This document shows positions 9,924 through 18,027 of a stretch of DNA of 64,000 bases, piece by piece; within the stretch, counting starts at the first letter, position 1, and every line of letters starts with the position of its first letter. Made by a program: the position numbers and the translations under genes. The stretch spans positions 62,001 through 126,000 of the forward strand of contig NZ_PVNK01000108.1 in NCBI RefSeq assembly GCF_002994615.1. The letters run 5' to 3'. This DNA comes from Enhygromyxa salina. GTDB lineage: Bacteria; Myxococcota_A; Polyangia; Nannocystales; Nannocystaceae. The notes beneath the pieces are model-generated. The model was given only the letters and a program-made list of their open reading frames with translations. It had not been told where the DNA came from and made no database searches.

Positions 9924-11321
9924 ATGCCGGCCTCGAACGACCTGGATGATCTTCGCGCCTTGACCTCGCCCTTGGTCGTTTACGTCGGCTCCGAGCTCAC
10001 GCGCGCGGCCGGCCTCCCGACCCGTCGTGAGCTCGCTGGCCTCTTGCTCGAAGAGGCCAGCGAGCGGGTCTCGGACCGGCGCCATCGAGAGCTCGCGGAG
10101 TTGATCGAGCGCGCGGATCTCCGCGACGCCTTCACGGAGCTCGAGCGCGACCTGACTCGCGCCCGCTTTGGTCTCGTCGTCGAGCGAGCCCTCCGCGTCG
10201 ACGGCGTCGAGCTCCCACCCCTGGCCCGAGCGATCGCAAACCTGGGCTCACGCCTCGGCGGCGTTGTCACGCCAAACCTCGATCGCTTGCTCGAGCGCAC
10301 GCTGCAAGGAAAGTTCGTCGTCCACACCCGGCCAACGATGAACTTGCTTCATCGCCAAGGCTGGCTGCTCAAGCTCCACGGGACCTTGCCTGATCATGCG
10401 ACCTGGGTCTTCACCCGGGAGCAGCACGCCCGCGTAGCGTTGCGCGATCCGGTCTACCACGAGGTCATGCGCGCGATGTTCCTCGCCAAGCCGGTGCTCT
10501 TTGTCGGTACGACCCTCGACGATCCGATCTTCGACGCCGTGGTCGATCGCGCGCGAGGTCTCGCCGACGGCGCGCCTCCACGTCACTGGGCCCTGGTCGA
10601 TCGCGCCGAGCTCACGCCCGGCGGTCGCAGCAAGCTCGACGAAGCGGGCATCGCAGCGATCACCTGCGACGGGAGCGATGAACGGGTCGAGCTCCTCAGC
10701 TCACTCTCGCCCGCGCCGGCTGGCCGCTCTCTACCTTTGCCGCGCGAGGCAACCCGCCAAGCATCCCGCGGCCGCATCCGGATCTTGTTCGTGTCGGCGA
10801 ATCCCCCCGATATGGAAGGTCTGGCGCTCGACCGAGAGCAGCGCGTGGTTCGCGAGGCTGTGACCCGCGCTCGCCACCGAGATCGCATTGAGCTGGAGGT
10901 TCGGTCTGCGGTCTCGTTTGTGGACCTCTCCCGAGCCTTGCTCGAGGGGGAGTTCGATATCTTGCACTTCGCGGGCCACGGGGCGCCCAAAGGGCTGATG
11001 CTCGACGAGGGGTCCAGGTGGCTGCCTCCGGCAGAGCTCGTCGCGCTGTTGGACGAGTATGCCCACCCTCGTGGTCCGCTACGATGTGTGCTGCTCAACT
11101 CGTGTTGGAGCACAGCCGTCAATCAATTGAACCCGCGCGTTCCAACCTTCATCTCCATGCACGGTCCCCTCGACGATCGGGCAGCCCTCGCCTTCGCCGA
11201 GGGCTTCTACGACGGGGTTGGGGCCGGCCGGAGCTTCGATGAGGCGTACCGCGAAGGCGAGCGGAGGGCCCGGCATGCCGTGCCAGGCGCTCCCTTCGAG
11301 GCCCACCTGAGTGAGCGCTGA
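9924..11321 (+). CDS. SIR2-CHAT fusion protein
   Basis: A 465-residue fusion. The N-terminal SIR2-like domain (1-265) keeps the residues expected for NAD hydrolysis: Asn118 in VVTPNLDRLLE and His152 in KLHGT. The C-terminal part (about 290-465) is a CHAT (caspase/HetF-associated) protease domain with His352 in HFAGHG and Cys394 in LLNSCWS. CHAT proteases and SIR2 NADases are both known cell-killing or immune effectors, so one chain carries two potential effectors. The ATG at 9924 lies 3 bp after the STAND gene's stop codon, which suggests translational coupling. Its SIR2 domain resembles the upstream one in order and spacing (34 residues between the two key positions in both), pointing to duplication. 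Confidence 0.9.
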   Translation: MPASNDLDDLRALTSPLVVYVGSELTRAAGLPTRRELAGLLLEEASERVSDRRHRELAELIERADLRDAFTELERDLTRARFGLVVERALRVDGVELPPLARAIANLGSRLGGVVTPNLDRLLERTLQGKFVVHTRPTMNLLHRQGWLLKLHGTLPDHATWVFTREQHARVALRDPVYHEVMRAMFLAKPVLFVGTTLDDPIFDAVVDRARGLADGAPPRHWALVDRAELTPGGRSKLDEAGIAAITCDGSDERVELLSSLSPAPAGRSLPLPREATRQASRGRIRILFVSANPPDMEGLALDREQRVVREAVTRARHRDRIELEVRSAVSFVDLSRALLEGEFDILHFAGHGAPKGLMLDEGSRWLPPAELVALLDEYAHPRGPLRCVLLNSCWSTAVNQLNPRVPTFISMHGPLDDRAALAFAEGFYDGVGAGRSFDEAYREGERRARHAVPGAPFEAHLSER

Positions 11322-11400
11322 GGATCCTCACGGGGAGAATGGTCGAGACCTGCGATCCACCCTTCGTTGTTCTACACAGAGCCGACAGAGGAATGCACCA

Positions 11401-11733
11401 ATGGTCGAGTACCAATCAGCAATTATCCACGAGCACGCACGCCGGCTGTACAGTCATGCTACCGCGATCATCGTCTTTTACGCGCTGTTGGGGTCGATGC
11501 TCGGCGGCATCGCCAGCTACGCCATGTTTGACGAACCCGGGCCCGCGCTCATGGGCGCTTTGTTGAGCTGCCTGCTAGGTGCAGCCGTGGGCAGGACGAG
11601 GTCGTTTCAGCTCCGGCTCGAGGCACAGCTCGCGCTGTGCCAGATGCGAATCGAGCAACACACCCTGCATGTCGCGCAAGCCCAACCTCACTCGACAATG
11701 CAACCTCTGCACGGAGCTCCTCCAGTTCGGTGA
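11401..11733 (+). CDS. Small membrane protein, 110 aa
   Basis: The family is not recognised. Starting at the ATG at 11401, the protein has a short amphipathic lead, then two hydrophobic segments (about 19-40, IIVFYALLGSMLGGIASY, and about 45-62), then a soluble helix rich in Gln and Arg. It lies 79 bp after the SIR2-CHAT gene on the same strand, and its last 65 bp overlap the TerB-like gene in another frame. The codons are less G+C-biased than in the flanking large genes. It may be a membrane partner or effector of the upstream protease/NADase genes (inference). Confidence 0.6.
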   Translation: MVEYQSAIIHEHARRLYSHATAIIVFYALLGSMLGGIASYAMFDEPGPALMGALLSCLLGAAVGRTRSFQLRLEAQLALCQMRIEQHTLHVAQAQPHSTMQPLHGAPPVR

Positions 11734-12331
11734 GCGCGCCAGCCGACGAAAGGCGCGGGTAAACTCATGGGTTGGTCGTTTCGCTCGTCTCAGCGCGACC
11801 GGGCTGCAGGTATTTCTCCAGACTTCGACCGGTCCGGCGGCGACGCACGCTGCCCGTGCTCTCACGGAGTTGAGTTTGCGTGCGAGGGCCCCACTTGCGG
11901 CAGCGGGAGCCGTCGCGTCCCCTCCCGTACAACCCGCGGCTGCGCAAGGTCCGGCGCAAGCCACTCCCGCAGCTCGAGTCGACTCTGCAGGGCAGTCGGC
12001 GGTCATGAACGTGGCGCCCGCCCTCATGGTCGTGCTTCGGAATCTCGTGGCAGCGGACAAAAGAATCGACGCGAGCGAGGTCGAAGCCGCGTTCACAGTT
12101 TACCGGCAACTCACGGGGTACACTGATGACCTCGCTGCGTTCACGCAGTGGTTCCGGAATTTGCGGGCCAATCGGCAGCAGACAGCACGGGCGTTGGCTG
12201 AGCTGTCCGCGGCCTCGCCTGACATGCGGCGGTGGATCATCAATCTTGCGGAGAGCTTGGTCCTGGCCGACGGGAAGCAGACCCCAAAGGAGAGTGAGCG
12301 ACTCGCAGAGATTCGCGCCGCGCTCTCGTGA
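11669..12331 (+). CDS. TerB-like protein with N-terminal Cys pair
   Basis: From the ATG at 11669 this is a 220-residue protein. The N-terminus has a possible zinc knuckle (CNLCTELLQFG) and then an Ala/Pro-rich linker. The C-terminal ~120 residues look like a TerB/DjlA-type helical domain with two acidic metal-site-like motifs, AADKRIDASEVE and LADGKQTPKESE. TerB domains occur in tellurite-resistance and phage-defence-linked stress systems. It overlaps the small membrane protein gene by 65 bp, so the two are probably translated together. Placing it in the caspase/SIR2 locus is an inference from strand and proximity. Confidence 0.65.
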   Translation: MSRKPNLTRQCNLCTELLQFGERASRRKARVNSWVGRFARLSATGLQVFLQTSTGPAATHAARALTELSLRARAPLAAAGAVASPPVQPAAAQGPAQATPAARVDSAGQSAVMNVAPALMVVLRNLVAADKRIDASEVEAAFTVYRQLTGYTDDLAAFTQWFRNLRANRQQTARALAELSAASPDMRRWIINLAESLVLADGKQTPKESERLAEIRAALS

Positions 12332-12488
12332 TCAGGAGCGCTCCGGGCTGGCGCGGCTGGTGCGAGCGATGGTCTGCCCCGGTTTTCTGAGGTCAGGGCT
12401 TCGCCCGTTTGACGAACCGCGCGCGCATCCCGGTGACGACCTCAGCGTGGGAGTGCACGCGACCGGCGTCCGCGCTACGCGCGGACAA

Positions 12489-12510
12489 GCTAGCAGCCCG
12501 GGGTGCTAGC
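12489..12510. repeat. Dispersed palindromic element, copy 1
   Basis: The core is CTAGCAGCCCGGGG followed by TGCTAG, so both ends read the same on either strand (GCTAGCA...TGCTAGC). It lies between the TerB-like gene and tRNA-Arg in otherwise featureless DNA (12332-12538). The same core occurs at 20782, 27587, 27732, 27909 and 49362. Confidence 0.75.
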
Positions 12511-12538
12511 CAGCGCCCTCTACCTGAACAAAGCAAAC

Positions 12539-12612
<74 letters not shown>

Positions 12613-12715
12613 GGGGCCGCCCTCTTTAGCCCACGCAACCCCCCACCGCAACCCCCTCAGCCCCTCACTCGCGTCTCGCTTCCCGGCACAACCAGCGTGC
12701 TACGCTCACCCCGCC

Positions 12716-13252
12716 ATGAACCGCCGAGCTCGAGGTAGCGCGATCTTCGCAAATCTCCCCGCCCGCGTGACCCTCCCGATCGCCGCCCTGCTCGCCGCAT
12801 GGGCCTCTGTGGCGATCGAGCTCCCCGATCTCGACACGGTCCGCCGCTGGATCCGCCGGATCATCGAGCTGGTCGTCCTCGGTGGTGTCGGCCTCGCGCT
12901 TGCGATGAGCCTGAGCTTCATCGGCGCGTGGGTCCTCTCTCATCTGCGCAAGCCCAAGGCCGAGGATGAGGCGCGCATCACGTGGATGTCGCATGCCGCG
13001 CTGTGGACGAGCTTCGTCCCGGTCGCGCTGACCGCGGTCGCGGCCGCGGGGATGTTCGTCCCGGTGCTCAAGCCGCTGATGCTCAAGATCTTCGCCTACT
13101 CGGTCGCAAGCGCGGGCGTCTCGTGGCTGGTCTGCATCGCGGCCTTGATCGTCGGCGGCGGCAAGCAGGAGCTGGCGCGGATCCGCCGGGCCTTGCTGCT
13201 CGCGGGCACACCCTTTTACTGCCTCGCGGTCTGGCTCAGCCGCTTCTTGTAG
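12716..13252 (+). CDS. Hypothetical membrane protein, 178 aa
   Basis: The family is not recognised. There are four hydrophobic segments, at about 18-36, 47-70, 95-118 and 125-147, with short basic loops between them, consistent with a four-helix inner-membrane protein. The start is the ATG at 12716, and the stop lies 4 bp before the sulfotransferase start, so the two are probably one transcript. No catalytic motif is visible. Confidence 0.75.
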   Translation: MNRRARGSAIFANLPARVTLPIAALLAAWASVAIELPDLDTVRRWIRRIIELVVLGGVGLALAMSLSFIGAWVLSHLRKPKAEDEARITWMSHAALWTSFVPVALTAVAAAGMFVPVLKPLMLKIFAYSVASAGVSWLVCIAALIVGGGKQELARIRRALLLAGTPFYCLAVWLSRFL

Positions 13253-13256
13253 TCGG

Positions 13257-14195
13257 ATGGCCAAGATCCACCCCGCGACCTTCGCGGTCGTGATGACGCC
13301 CTTCATCCTCGCGACCAAGACCGCCGCAGCCCTCGGCGTCGCGACCCCGCTGCTGCGCGCGTTCCTGAGCGCGACCTACCCCCGGCGCGTGGCCGAGTTC
13401 GAGACCTACGAGGCGACCAAGCACGACGTCTTCATCGCAACCTTCGCCAAGAGCGGGACCAACCTGGCGATGCAGATCGCCCAGCAGATCGCCTACCTCG
13501 GTGAGGCCGAGTTCGACCACATTCACGACTTCGTCCCGTGGCCCGAAGCGAACATGCCCGGGCTGGTCGCCCTCGACGACATGCGCGTGTGCGAGGCCTC
13601 GCCGACCAAGCTCCGCGTGATCAAGACCCACGCCTCGCTCGAGCTGGTGCCCTACGCGGCCCAGGCCCGATACCTGACGGTCATCCGCGACCCCAAAGAG
13701 GTCGTGGTCTCGGCCTACCACTTCATCCTCGGGCTGCTCGGGGTCAAGCACCGGATCTCCGCGCAGCAGTGGGCCGCGCTGGTCGTCGAGCCGGGCCTGC
13801 TGTGTGAGATCTGGGCCGCGCACACGGCCAGCGCCTGGGCCGTGCGTGAGCGGCCCAACCAGCTGGTCATCGAGTTCGGTGAGCTGCTCGCCGACCAGGT
13901 CGGGATGATCGAGCGGATCGCCGCGTTCATGGGCGTGTCGCCGACCGCCGCGCAGCTCGAGGCGATCATCGAGCGCAGCAGCTTCGCGTACATGCGCGCC
14001 CACGAGGCCCAGTTTCAGCCGCCGCGCCTGCCCCTGGTCGGCCGGGGAGCCAAGATGATCCGGCGCGGCCAGAGCAAGGCCTCGGACGAGCTGCTCGACG
14101 CCGAGGCCCGGGCCGAGATCGACCGCTTTTGTCGCGCCGAGCTCGAGCGCCGCGAGTCGGACTTTCCCTACGACGAGATGTTCGGCGGCGCCTGA
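13257..14195 (+). CDS. Sulfotransferase family protein
   Basis: A 312-residue protein with the two PAPS-binding elements of cytosolic-type sulfotransferases: a 5'-phosphosulfate loop at about 61-71 (FAKSGTNLAMQ, the family's K-S-G-T) and a 3'-phosphate motif around residue 140 (VIRDPKEVVVSAYHF). It would transfer sulfate from PAPS to a hydroxyl or amine; the substrate cannot be inferred. It is cotranscribed with the membrane protein upstream and converges, 12 bp apart, with an ATP-grasp gene, so it might tailor the product of the ATP-grasp cluster (speculative). Confidence 0.85.
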   Translation: MAKIHPATFAVVMTPFILATKTAAALGVATPLLRAFLSATYPRRVAEFETYEATKHDVFIATFAKSGTNLAMQIAQQIAYLGEAEFDHIHDFVPWPEANMPGLVALDDMRVCEASPTKLRVIKTHASLELVPYAAQARYLTVIRDPKEVVVSAYHFILGLLGVKHRISAQQWAALVVEPGLLCEIWAAHTASAWAVRERPNQLVIEFGELLADQVGMIERIAAFMGVSPTAAQLEAIIERSSFAYMRAHEAQFQPPRLPLVGRGAKMIRRGQSKASDELLDAEARAEIDRFCRAELERRESDFPYDEMFGGA

Positions 14196-14207
14196 GCCGG
14201 GCCGCGA

Positions 14208-15443
14208 TCACTCGGCGAACATCGTGATGTCCGTGGCCGCGGCCGCGCAGATCTGCCTGCACACGTCCCAGTTCGCGTGCCGCACGATCAGGTAGCCGTC
14301 GCTGACGAGCGTGGCCTTCCAGTCGCGCCGCGGGCTGCCCGGGCGCAGGAGCTCGTCCTCGACCACGCAGGGGCCAAACTGGGCCTTGAAGCGCTCGAGG
14401 CCGGCGATCCCCGTGATCCGGCCCCGGCCCTTGGCGCGCTTGAAGATGATCCCGCAGTTGTACTTGCGCGCGGCCTCGGCCTCGAAGGACTTCCAGCACG
14501 AGGCCCGCGCCCACTCGCGAAACAGGTCGATGTCGCTGGTGTAGTTCATCTGATCGACGAGCCGCGCGCCCCCGGGCCGACAGCCGATCTCGCCGAACAC
14601 GGCCTCGCCCGCGGGCGTGTAGAACCACTCCATGTGGGTGAAGCCCTCGCCCATGCCGAGCGCGCCGAGGACCTGGCGGCCGAGCGCGACCCCGGCTCGG
14701 ATCTTGGCCTGGTCGAGGTCGCGGACCGTGATGATCACCGGGCTTATCCACTCCTCGCTCCGGGCCTCGAGCGGCTTGGGCAGATACTGGGCGACGTTCT
14801 CGTAGACCGGGTGGCCGTCGACGCAGACCGTGTCGTAGGTGAACTCTTCGCCCTCGATGTACTCCTCGACGCTGAGCTCGCGCACGTGGGCGGTCTTGGC
14901 GATGACCTCGTCGAGCTCGGCGGCGTCGCGGCACGCGTAGGTGTCGGCGCTCCCGGCCCCGGCGATCGGCTTGATGATCAGCGGGAACCCGACCCGCTCG
15001 GCCGCGGCCCGGGTCGCCTCGCCAAGCTCGGCCCGGCTGGTCCGGACGACCCGCTCGGCCCGCGGGACCCGGATCCCCGCGGCGGCGACCCGCTCCTTCA
15101 TGAGCTGCTTGTCACGAAAGCCGTTGACGGTGTCGACGCTCATGCCCGGGATGCCCCAGCGCTCCCGCATGCGCGCGGCGAGGATCACGGTCGGCTCCCA
15201 CGCGCTCAGCACCCGATCGATCTCGCGCCCGCGCAGCCAGACGCGGGTCCGCTCGATCACGTCGTCCTCGTCGAGGATCCGTGGGACCTGCAGGTACCCG
15301 CTCAGGCACTTGCGGACGAGGGGAGGCAAGCTCGCCGCCGCGCCGTCGCCGACGCCGTAGACCTCGGCCCCGACCTCGGCGAGGCCGCGGGTGAACTGCT
15401 GCATCTCCAGGGGGTAGGCCGGGCCGAGAAAGACGACGCGCAT
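14208..15443 (-). CDS. ATP-grasp ligase A
   Basis: A 411-residue ATP-grasp enzyme of the carboxylate-amine ligase type. The N-terminal Rossmann-like domain starts MRVVFLGPAYP. The ATP-grasp fold follows, with the lysine strand FPLIIKPIAGAGSADTY, EEYIEGEEFTYDT, and the metal-binding segment FTHMEWF...GEIGCRPGG. Such enzymes join a carboxylate to an amine through an acyl-phosphate. It resembles ligases B and C on the other side of the insertion, which share FTHMEWF/THMEWFF and EI(A/G)xRPxG. It is divergent from B in the presumed ancestral arrangement; a second truncated copy of its start lies at 20805-20833. Confidence 0.88.
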   Translation of the reverse strand: MRVVFLGPAYPLEMQQFTRGLAEVGAEVYGVGDGAAASLPPLVRKCLSGYLQVPRILDEDDVIERTRVWLRGREIDRVLSAWEPTVILAARMRERWGIPGMSVDTVNGFRDKQLMKERVAAAGIRVPRAERVVRTSRAELGEATRAAAERVGFPLIIKPIAGAGSADTYACRDAAELDEVIAKTAHVRELSVEEYIEGEEFTYDTVCVDGHPVYENVAQYLPKPLEARSEEWISPVIITVRDLDQAKIRAGVALGRQVLGALGMGEGFTHMEWFYTPAGEAVFGEIGCRPGGARLVDQMNYTSDIDLFREWARASCWKSFEAEAARKYNCGIIFKRAKGRGRITGIAGLERFKAQFGPCVVEDELLRPGSPRRDWKATLVSDGYLIVRHANWDVCRQICAAAATDITMFAE

Positions 15444-15632
15444 GGCGAGACGCTACCGGTCCCGGCGGCTTCGGGATAGCTTGGCGCGCCGATGCGCAGG
15501 ATCGTCTTCGTCGCCCCCTTTGCGCTCGAGACCACGACGCGCTTCGCTCGTGCCGCCGCGGCGCTGCCCGGCGTGCGGCTGTGTGGATGTGCGGCGTGAT
15601 GCAGGAGGCCCCGGGGCGGGGACCGACCGCCC
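15415..15632 (+). pseudogene. Truncated copy of the ATP-grasp B start and promoter
   Basis: From 15415 to about 15632 the DNA is near-identical to 20805-21012, which holds the shared promoter and first ~43 codons of ATP-grasp B. In this copy the frame starts at the ATG at 15492 (MRRIVFVAPF), an inserted run near GTGTGGAT breaks the frame after about 30 codons, and similarity ends soon after. The first 29 bases are the start of intact ATP-grasp A, so this is the left repeat of a duplicated promoter segment. Confidence 0.8.
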
Positions 15633-15698
15633 TCGGGTCTCGGCGGTCACCGCGTCCGCGGCCCGCTGTGCCCGGGAGCTCGAGCTCGAGCTCGCCGC

Positions 15699-15869
15699 AT
15701 GACCGGCAGGATGGCGAACTGCCCCAACGTCGATCCGGACGCGTTCTACTGTTACTTTGAGCCAATCGATCTTCTGCCCGAGGGCGGCCGCGCGCGCCGG
15801 GCCGATCCGGGCCATCATGACGCGATCGTCGACGAGGCGATCGAGAACGCGAAGTACCGACCGAGCTGA
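15699..15869 (+). CDS. Small hypothetical ORF, 56 aa
   Basis: An ATG at 15699 opens a 56-codon frame (MTGRMANCPNVDPDAFYCYF...) that ends 7 bp before the GST gene. The amino-acid mix is protein-like, with acidic, aromatic and two Cys residues. It could be a small protein, or the tail of a gene broken by the rearrangement just upstream. No family is recognised. Confidence 0.35.
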   Translation: MTGRMANCPNVDPDAFYCYFEPIDLLPEGGRARRADPGHHDAIVDEAIENAKYRPS

Positions 15870-15876
15870 GACCGCC

Positions 15877-16611
15877 ATGACCGACGCGCTGACCTACCAA
15901 CTCTACTACTGGCCCTTCTTGCCCGGGCGCGGCGAGTTTGTGCGCCTGGTGCTCGAGCAGGCCGGCGTCGCCTACGACGACGTCGCGCGCCGGCCCAAAC
16001 ACGAAGGCGGCGGACCGGCGGCCGTGGTCGCGCAGTGCAAGGCTGAGGGCCCAGGCCTGCTGCCCCTCGCGCCGCCGATCCTGGTTCACGGTGAGCTGCG
16101 CCTGGCCCAGATGCCGAACATCTGCGCCTGGCTCGGCGCGCGTCATGGCCTCGCGCCCGCTGACGAGCTCGGCCGCGTCGGGGCCCTTCAGCTGCAGCTG
16201 ACCCTCGCCGACCTGATCGCCGAGGCCCACGACACCCACCACCCGGTCAGCAAGGCCGCCTACTACGAGGACCAAAAGCCCGAGGCCCTGCGCTACGCCC
16301 GGGGCTTCGTCGACCAGCGCATGGCGAAGTTTCTCCGCTACTTCGAGACCGTCCTCCAGCGAGGTGGCGGCGCCCACTTGATCGGTGGCGAGCTCAGCTA
16401 CGTGGATCTGTCGATCAACCAGGTTCTGCGCGGGCTCGCCCACGCCTTCCCCAAGGCCTTTGCCAGGCTCGTGCCGGAGCTCCCCGGGCTCGTCAGCCTG
16501 CGTGAGCGCGTCGACGCCCTACCAAACATCGCGGCTTATCGCGCCTCATCGCGCTGCCTCGATTTCGGCGAGCACGGGATCTTTCGCCACTATCCTGAAC
16601 TCGAGCCCTGA
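15877..16611 (+). CDS. Glutathione S-transferase family protein
   Basis: A 244-residue protein with the GST layout. The N-terminal thioredoxin-like part starts YQLYYWPFLPGRGEFVRLVL and continues to a cis-Pro-like LAPPILVHGELRLAQM, where a Pro precedes a strand and an S/Q-type glutathione contact. An all-helical C-terminal domain (about 95-244) contains LIGGELSYVDLSINQVL. The start is the ATG at 15877. The last codons and the stop lie inside a 13-bp tandem repeat (16595-16698), so the C-terminus PELEP is encoded by the repeat unit. The gene lies inside the segment that separates ATP-grasp A from B. Confidence 0.82.
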   Translation: MTDALTYQLYYWPFLPGRGEFVRLVLEQAGVAYDDVARRPKHEGGGPAAVVAQCKAEGPGLLPLAPPILVHGELRLAQMPNICAWLGARHGLAPADELGRVGALQLQLTLADLIAEAHDTHHPVSKAAYYEDQKPEALRYARGFVDQRMAKFLRYFETVLQRGGGAHLIGGELSYVDLSINQVLRGLAHAFPKAFARLVPELPGLVSLRERVDALPNIAAYRASSRCLDFGEHGIFRHYPELEP

Positions 16612-16698
16612 ACTCGAGCCCTGAACTCGAGCCCTGAACTCGAGCCCTGAACTCGAGCCCTGAACTCGAGCCCTGAACTCGAGCCCTGAACTCGAGCC
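16595..16698. repeat. Tandem repeat, 8 copies of 13 bp
   Basis: Eight perfect copies of CTGAACTCGAGCC lie head to tail. The first copy and the start of the second encode the end of the GST and its TGA stop; the rest is untranslated. The unit contains CTCGAG (XhoI-type palindrome). Confidence 0.97.
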
Positions 16699-16951
16699 GT
16701 CTTGAACCAGCCGGCCACGCACCCAGATAGCGAAGCTCATACCAGCACATCGAACCGAGGAGCCAAGCGACGTAGCGACCGGCCGCGCAGCGACCGTGCA
16801 TGGTAAGGTCCGAAAGCGGCTGGGGGGGCGAAAAGAAATTGGCGACCTGTCCGGGACGGGTGGGGGCAGGGCCGAGCACCCGGCGGGTGCTTGGTAACCG
16901 TCCGGTGAACCGCACCTGGCCTCGCGCTGACCGCCCAACGATGCTCGTAGC
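16699..16951. other. Intergenic DNA, possible IS66 left end
   Basis: No convincing ORF is present between the tandem repeat and the IS66 genes. A GTAACCGTCCGGTGAACCG run at 16894 resembles the GTAAGC-type termini of IS66 elements and could be the left inverted repeat. No matching right end was found, in line with truncation. Confidence 0.35.
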
Positions 16952-17290
16952 ATGCCGGACCCCCATCGCTTGCGAGCGCTCGCCGAGAACCGCTACTGGT
17001 CCGAGCTCGAGGCCCGAGAGGCGCTGGATCTCGCGGACGCCAGCGGCCTCGAGCTCGCGGAGTTCGCCCGACGCCACGGCTTTACCCTCGATCGGCTAAA
17101 GCGGTGGCGCCGACGTCTGGGTTGCTCGACGGCCAAGCTCGTGCGGGTCGAGGTCCGTCAGCCAACGGAGCCAGCCGGCGCCGAGTCGGTGCTCACCGTC
17201 GTGCTCACCAACGGGATCCGCGTCGAGGTCCCAAGCCACGTCACCCGCGAGCAGCTCCGCGTCGTGCTCGAGATCGCCGGAGCATGCTGA
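16952..17290 (+). CDS. tnpA: IS66 family TnpA-like accessory protein
   Basis: A 112-residue protein of the IS66 first-ORF type. A helix-turn-helix-like N-terminus contains LAEFARRHGFTLDRLKRWRRR, and the C-terminal half ends in a beta segment with VVLTNGIRVEVPSHVTREQLRVVL. The stop overlaps the start of the next gene (ATGCTGA), the typical IS66 arrangement of coupled genes. The gene appears intact but belongs to an element whose transposase is broken. Confidence 0.85.
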   Translation: MPDPHRLRALAENRYWSELEAREALDLADASGLELAEFARRHGFTLDRLKRWRRRLGCSTAKLVRVEVRQPTEPAGAESVLTVVLTNGIRVEVPSHVTREQLRVVLEIAGAC

Positions 17291-17673
17291 GTCCGCTCGG
17301 CGCCGTGCAGGTCTGGGTCGCGGTCGAGCCCGTCGACATGCGCAAGGGCTTCGATGGTCTCAGCGCGGTCGTCCGCCAGACCCTTCGTCGAGATCCGATG
17401 TCCGGCGAGCTGTTCGTCTTCATCAATCGTCGACGTGATCGAGTCAAGATCCTCTACTGGGATCGCAGCGGCTGGGTGATCTTCTACAAACGCATCGAAC
17501 GGGGCAGCTTCAAGCTTCCGGCGCGGCCCGAGCCGGGGCAGCGCTCGCTCGAGCTCGACGCGGCCGAGCTCGCGCTGCTGCTCGAGGGCATCGACCTCGT
17601 CGATGCGAAGCGACGGCCGCGATGGGTACCTGGATCACATCGCGCTGCACTTGACCTTCGCCCGAATGCGTGA
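17284..17673 (+). CDS. tnpB: IS66 family TnpB protein
   Basis: A 129-residue IS66 Orf2 (TnpB) protein. Conserved family segments are visible: VWVAVEPVDMRKGFDGLSAV at about 10-29, then GELFVFINRRRDRVKILYWD and GWVIFYKRIERGSFKLP. The exact role of TnpB is unknown, but it is needed for IS66 transposition. It overlaps tnpA by 7 bp. The C-terminus WVPGSHRAALDLRPNA diverges from what I expect of the family and may be altered. Confidence 0.9.
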   Translation: MLSPLGAVQVWVAVEPVDMRKGFDGLSAVVRQTLRRDPMSGELFVFINRRRDRVKILYWDRSGWVIFYKRIERGSFKLPARPEPGQRSLELDAAELALLLEGIDLVDAKRRPRWVPGSHRAALDLRPNA

Positions 17674-17685
17674 ACATTCAGGGTC

Positions 17686-18027
17686 GTGGGCGAGGCCGCG
17701 ACCAACAAGCGGGCGACACTCGAGGCGCTCCGCAAGCTGCTCGAGCGAGGGCAGACCGACGAGGTCCTCGCTCTGGTCGCGTCGCTGCTCGACAACCTCG
17801 GTGGTCTCAGCCTCGAGGTCGCCCGGCTGAAGCGCTCGCTGGTCGGCCGCAAATCCGAGAAGCTCGACCCCAACCAACTGAGCCTGATGCTCGAGCTCCT
17901 CGACGAGTCAAGAGAAGCTCACGGGGAAGGGCTCGCCCCTCGAGCGAGCCCGAGCTCCTACTCGCCCACGCCGTGGTCGGCTCGGTCCTCGCCCACCGCG
18001 GGGCGGCGCAATATGCGCGCGCGGTGA
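17686..18027 (+). pseudogene. tnpC: Truncated IS66 transposase (tnpC)
   Basis: A GTG at 17686 starts a frame whose first ~80 residues match the N-terminal leucine-zipper-like region of IS66 TnpC (LARGQ-type segment LLERGQTDEVLALVASLL, then RLKRSLVGRKSEKLDPNQL). TnpC normally exceeds 450 residues and carries the zinc-binding and DDE catalytic parts. Here the sequence turns into low-complexity Ser/Pro/Arg after about 17930 and stops at 18027, so the catalytic core is missing and the element cannot move on its own. Confidence 0.82.

Noticed and set aside
15442..15702. Small ORFs over the duplicated promoter segment
   Set aside because: They do not match the ATP-grasp frame and are rich in Arg, Ser and Glu repeats; the homology to 20805-21012 explains the region.
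16595..16698. CRISPR or attachment site at the 13-bp repeats
   Set aside because: There are no spacers between units; it is a simple tandem repeat.
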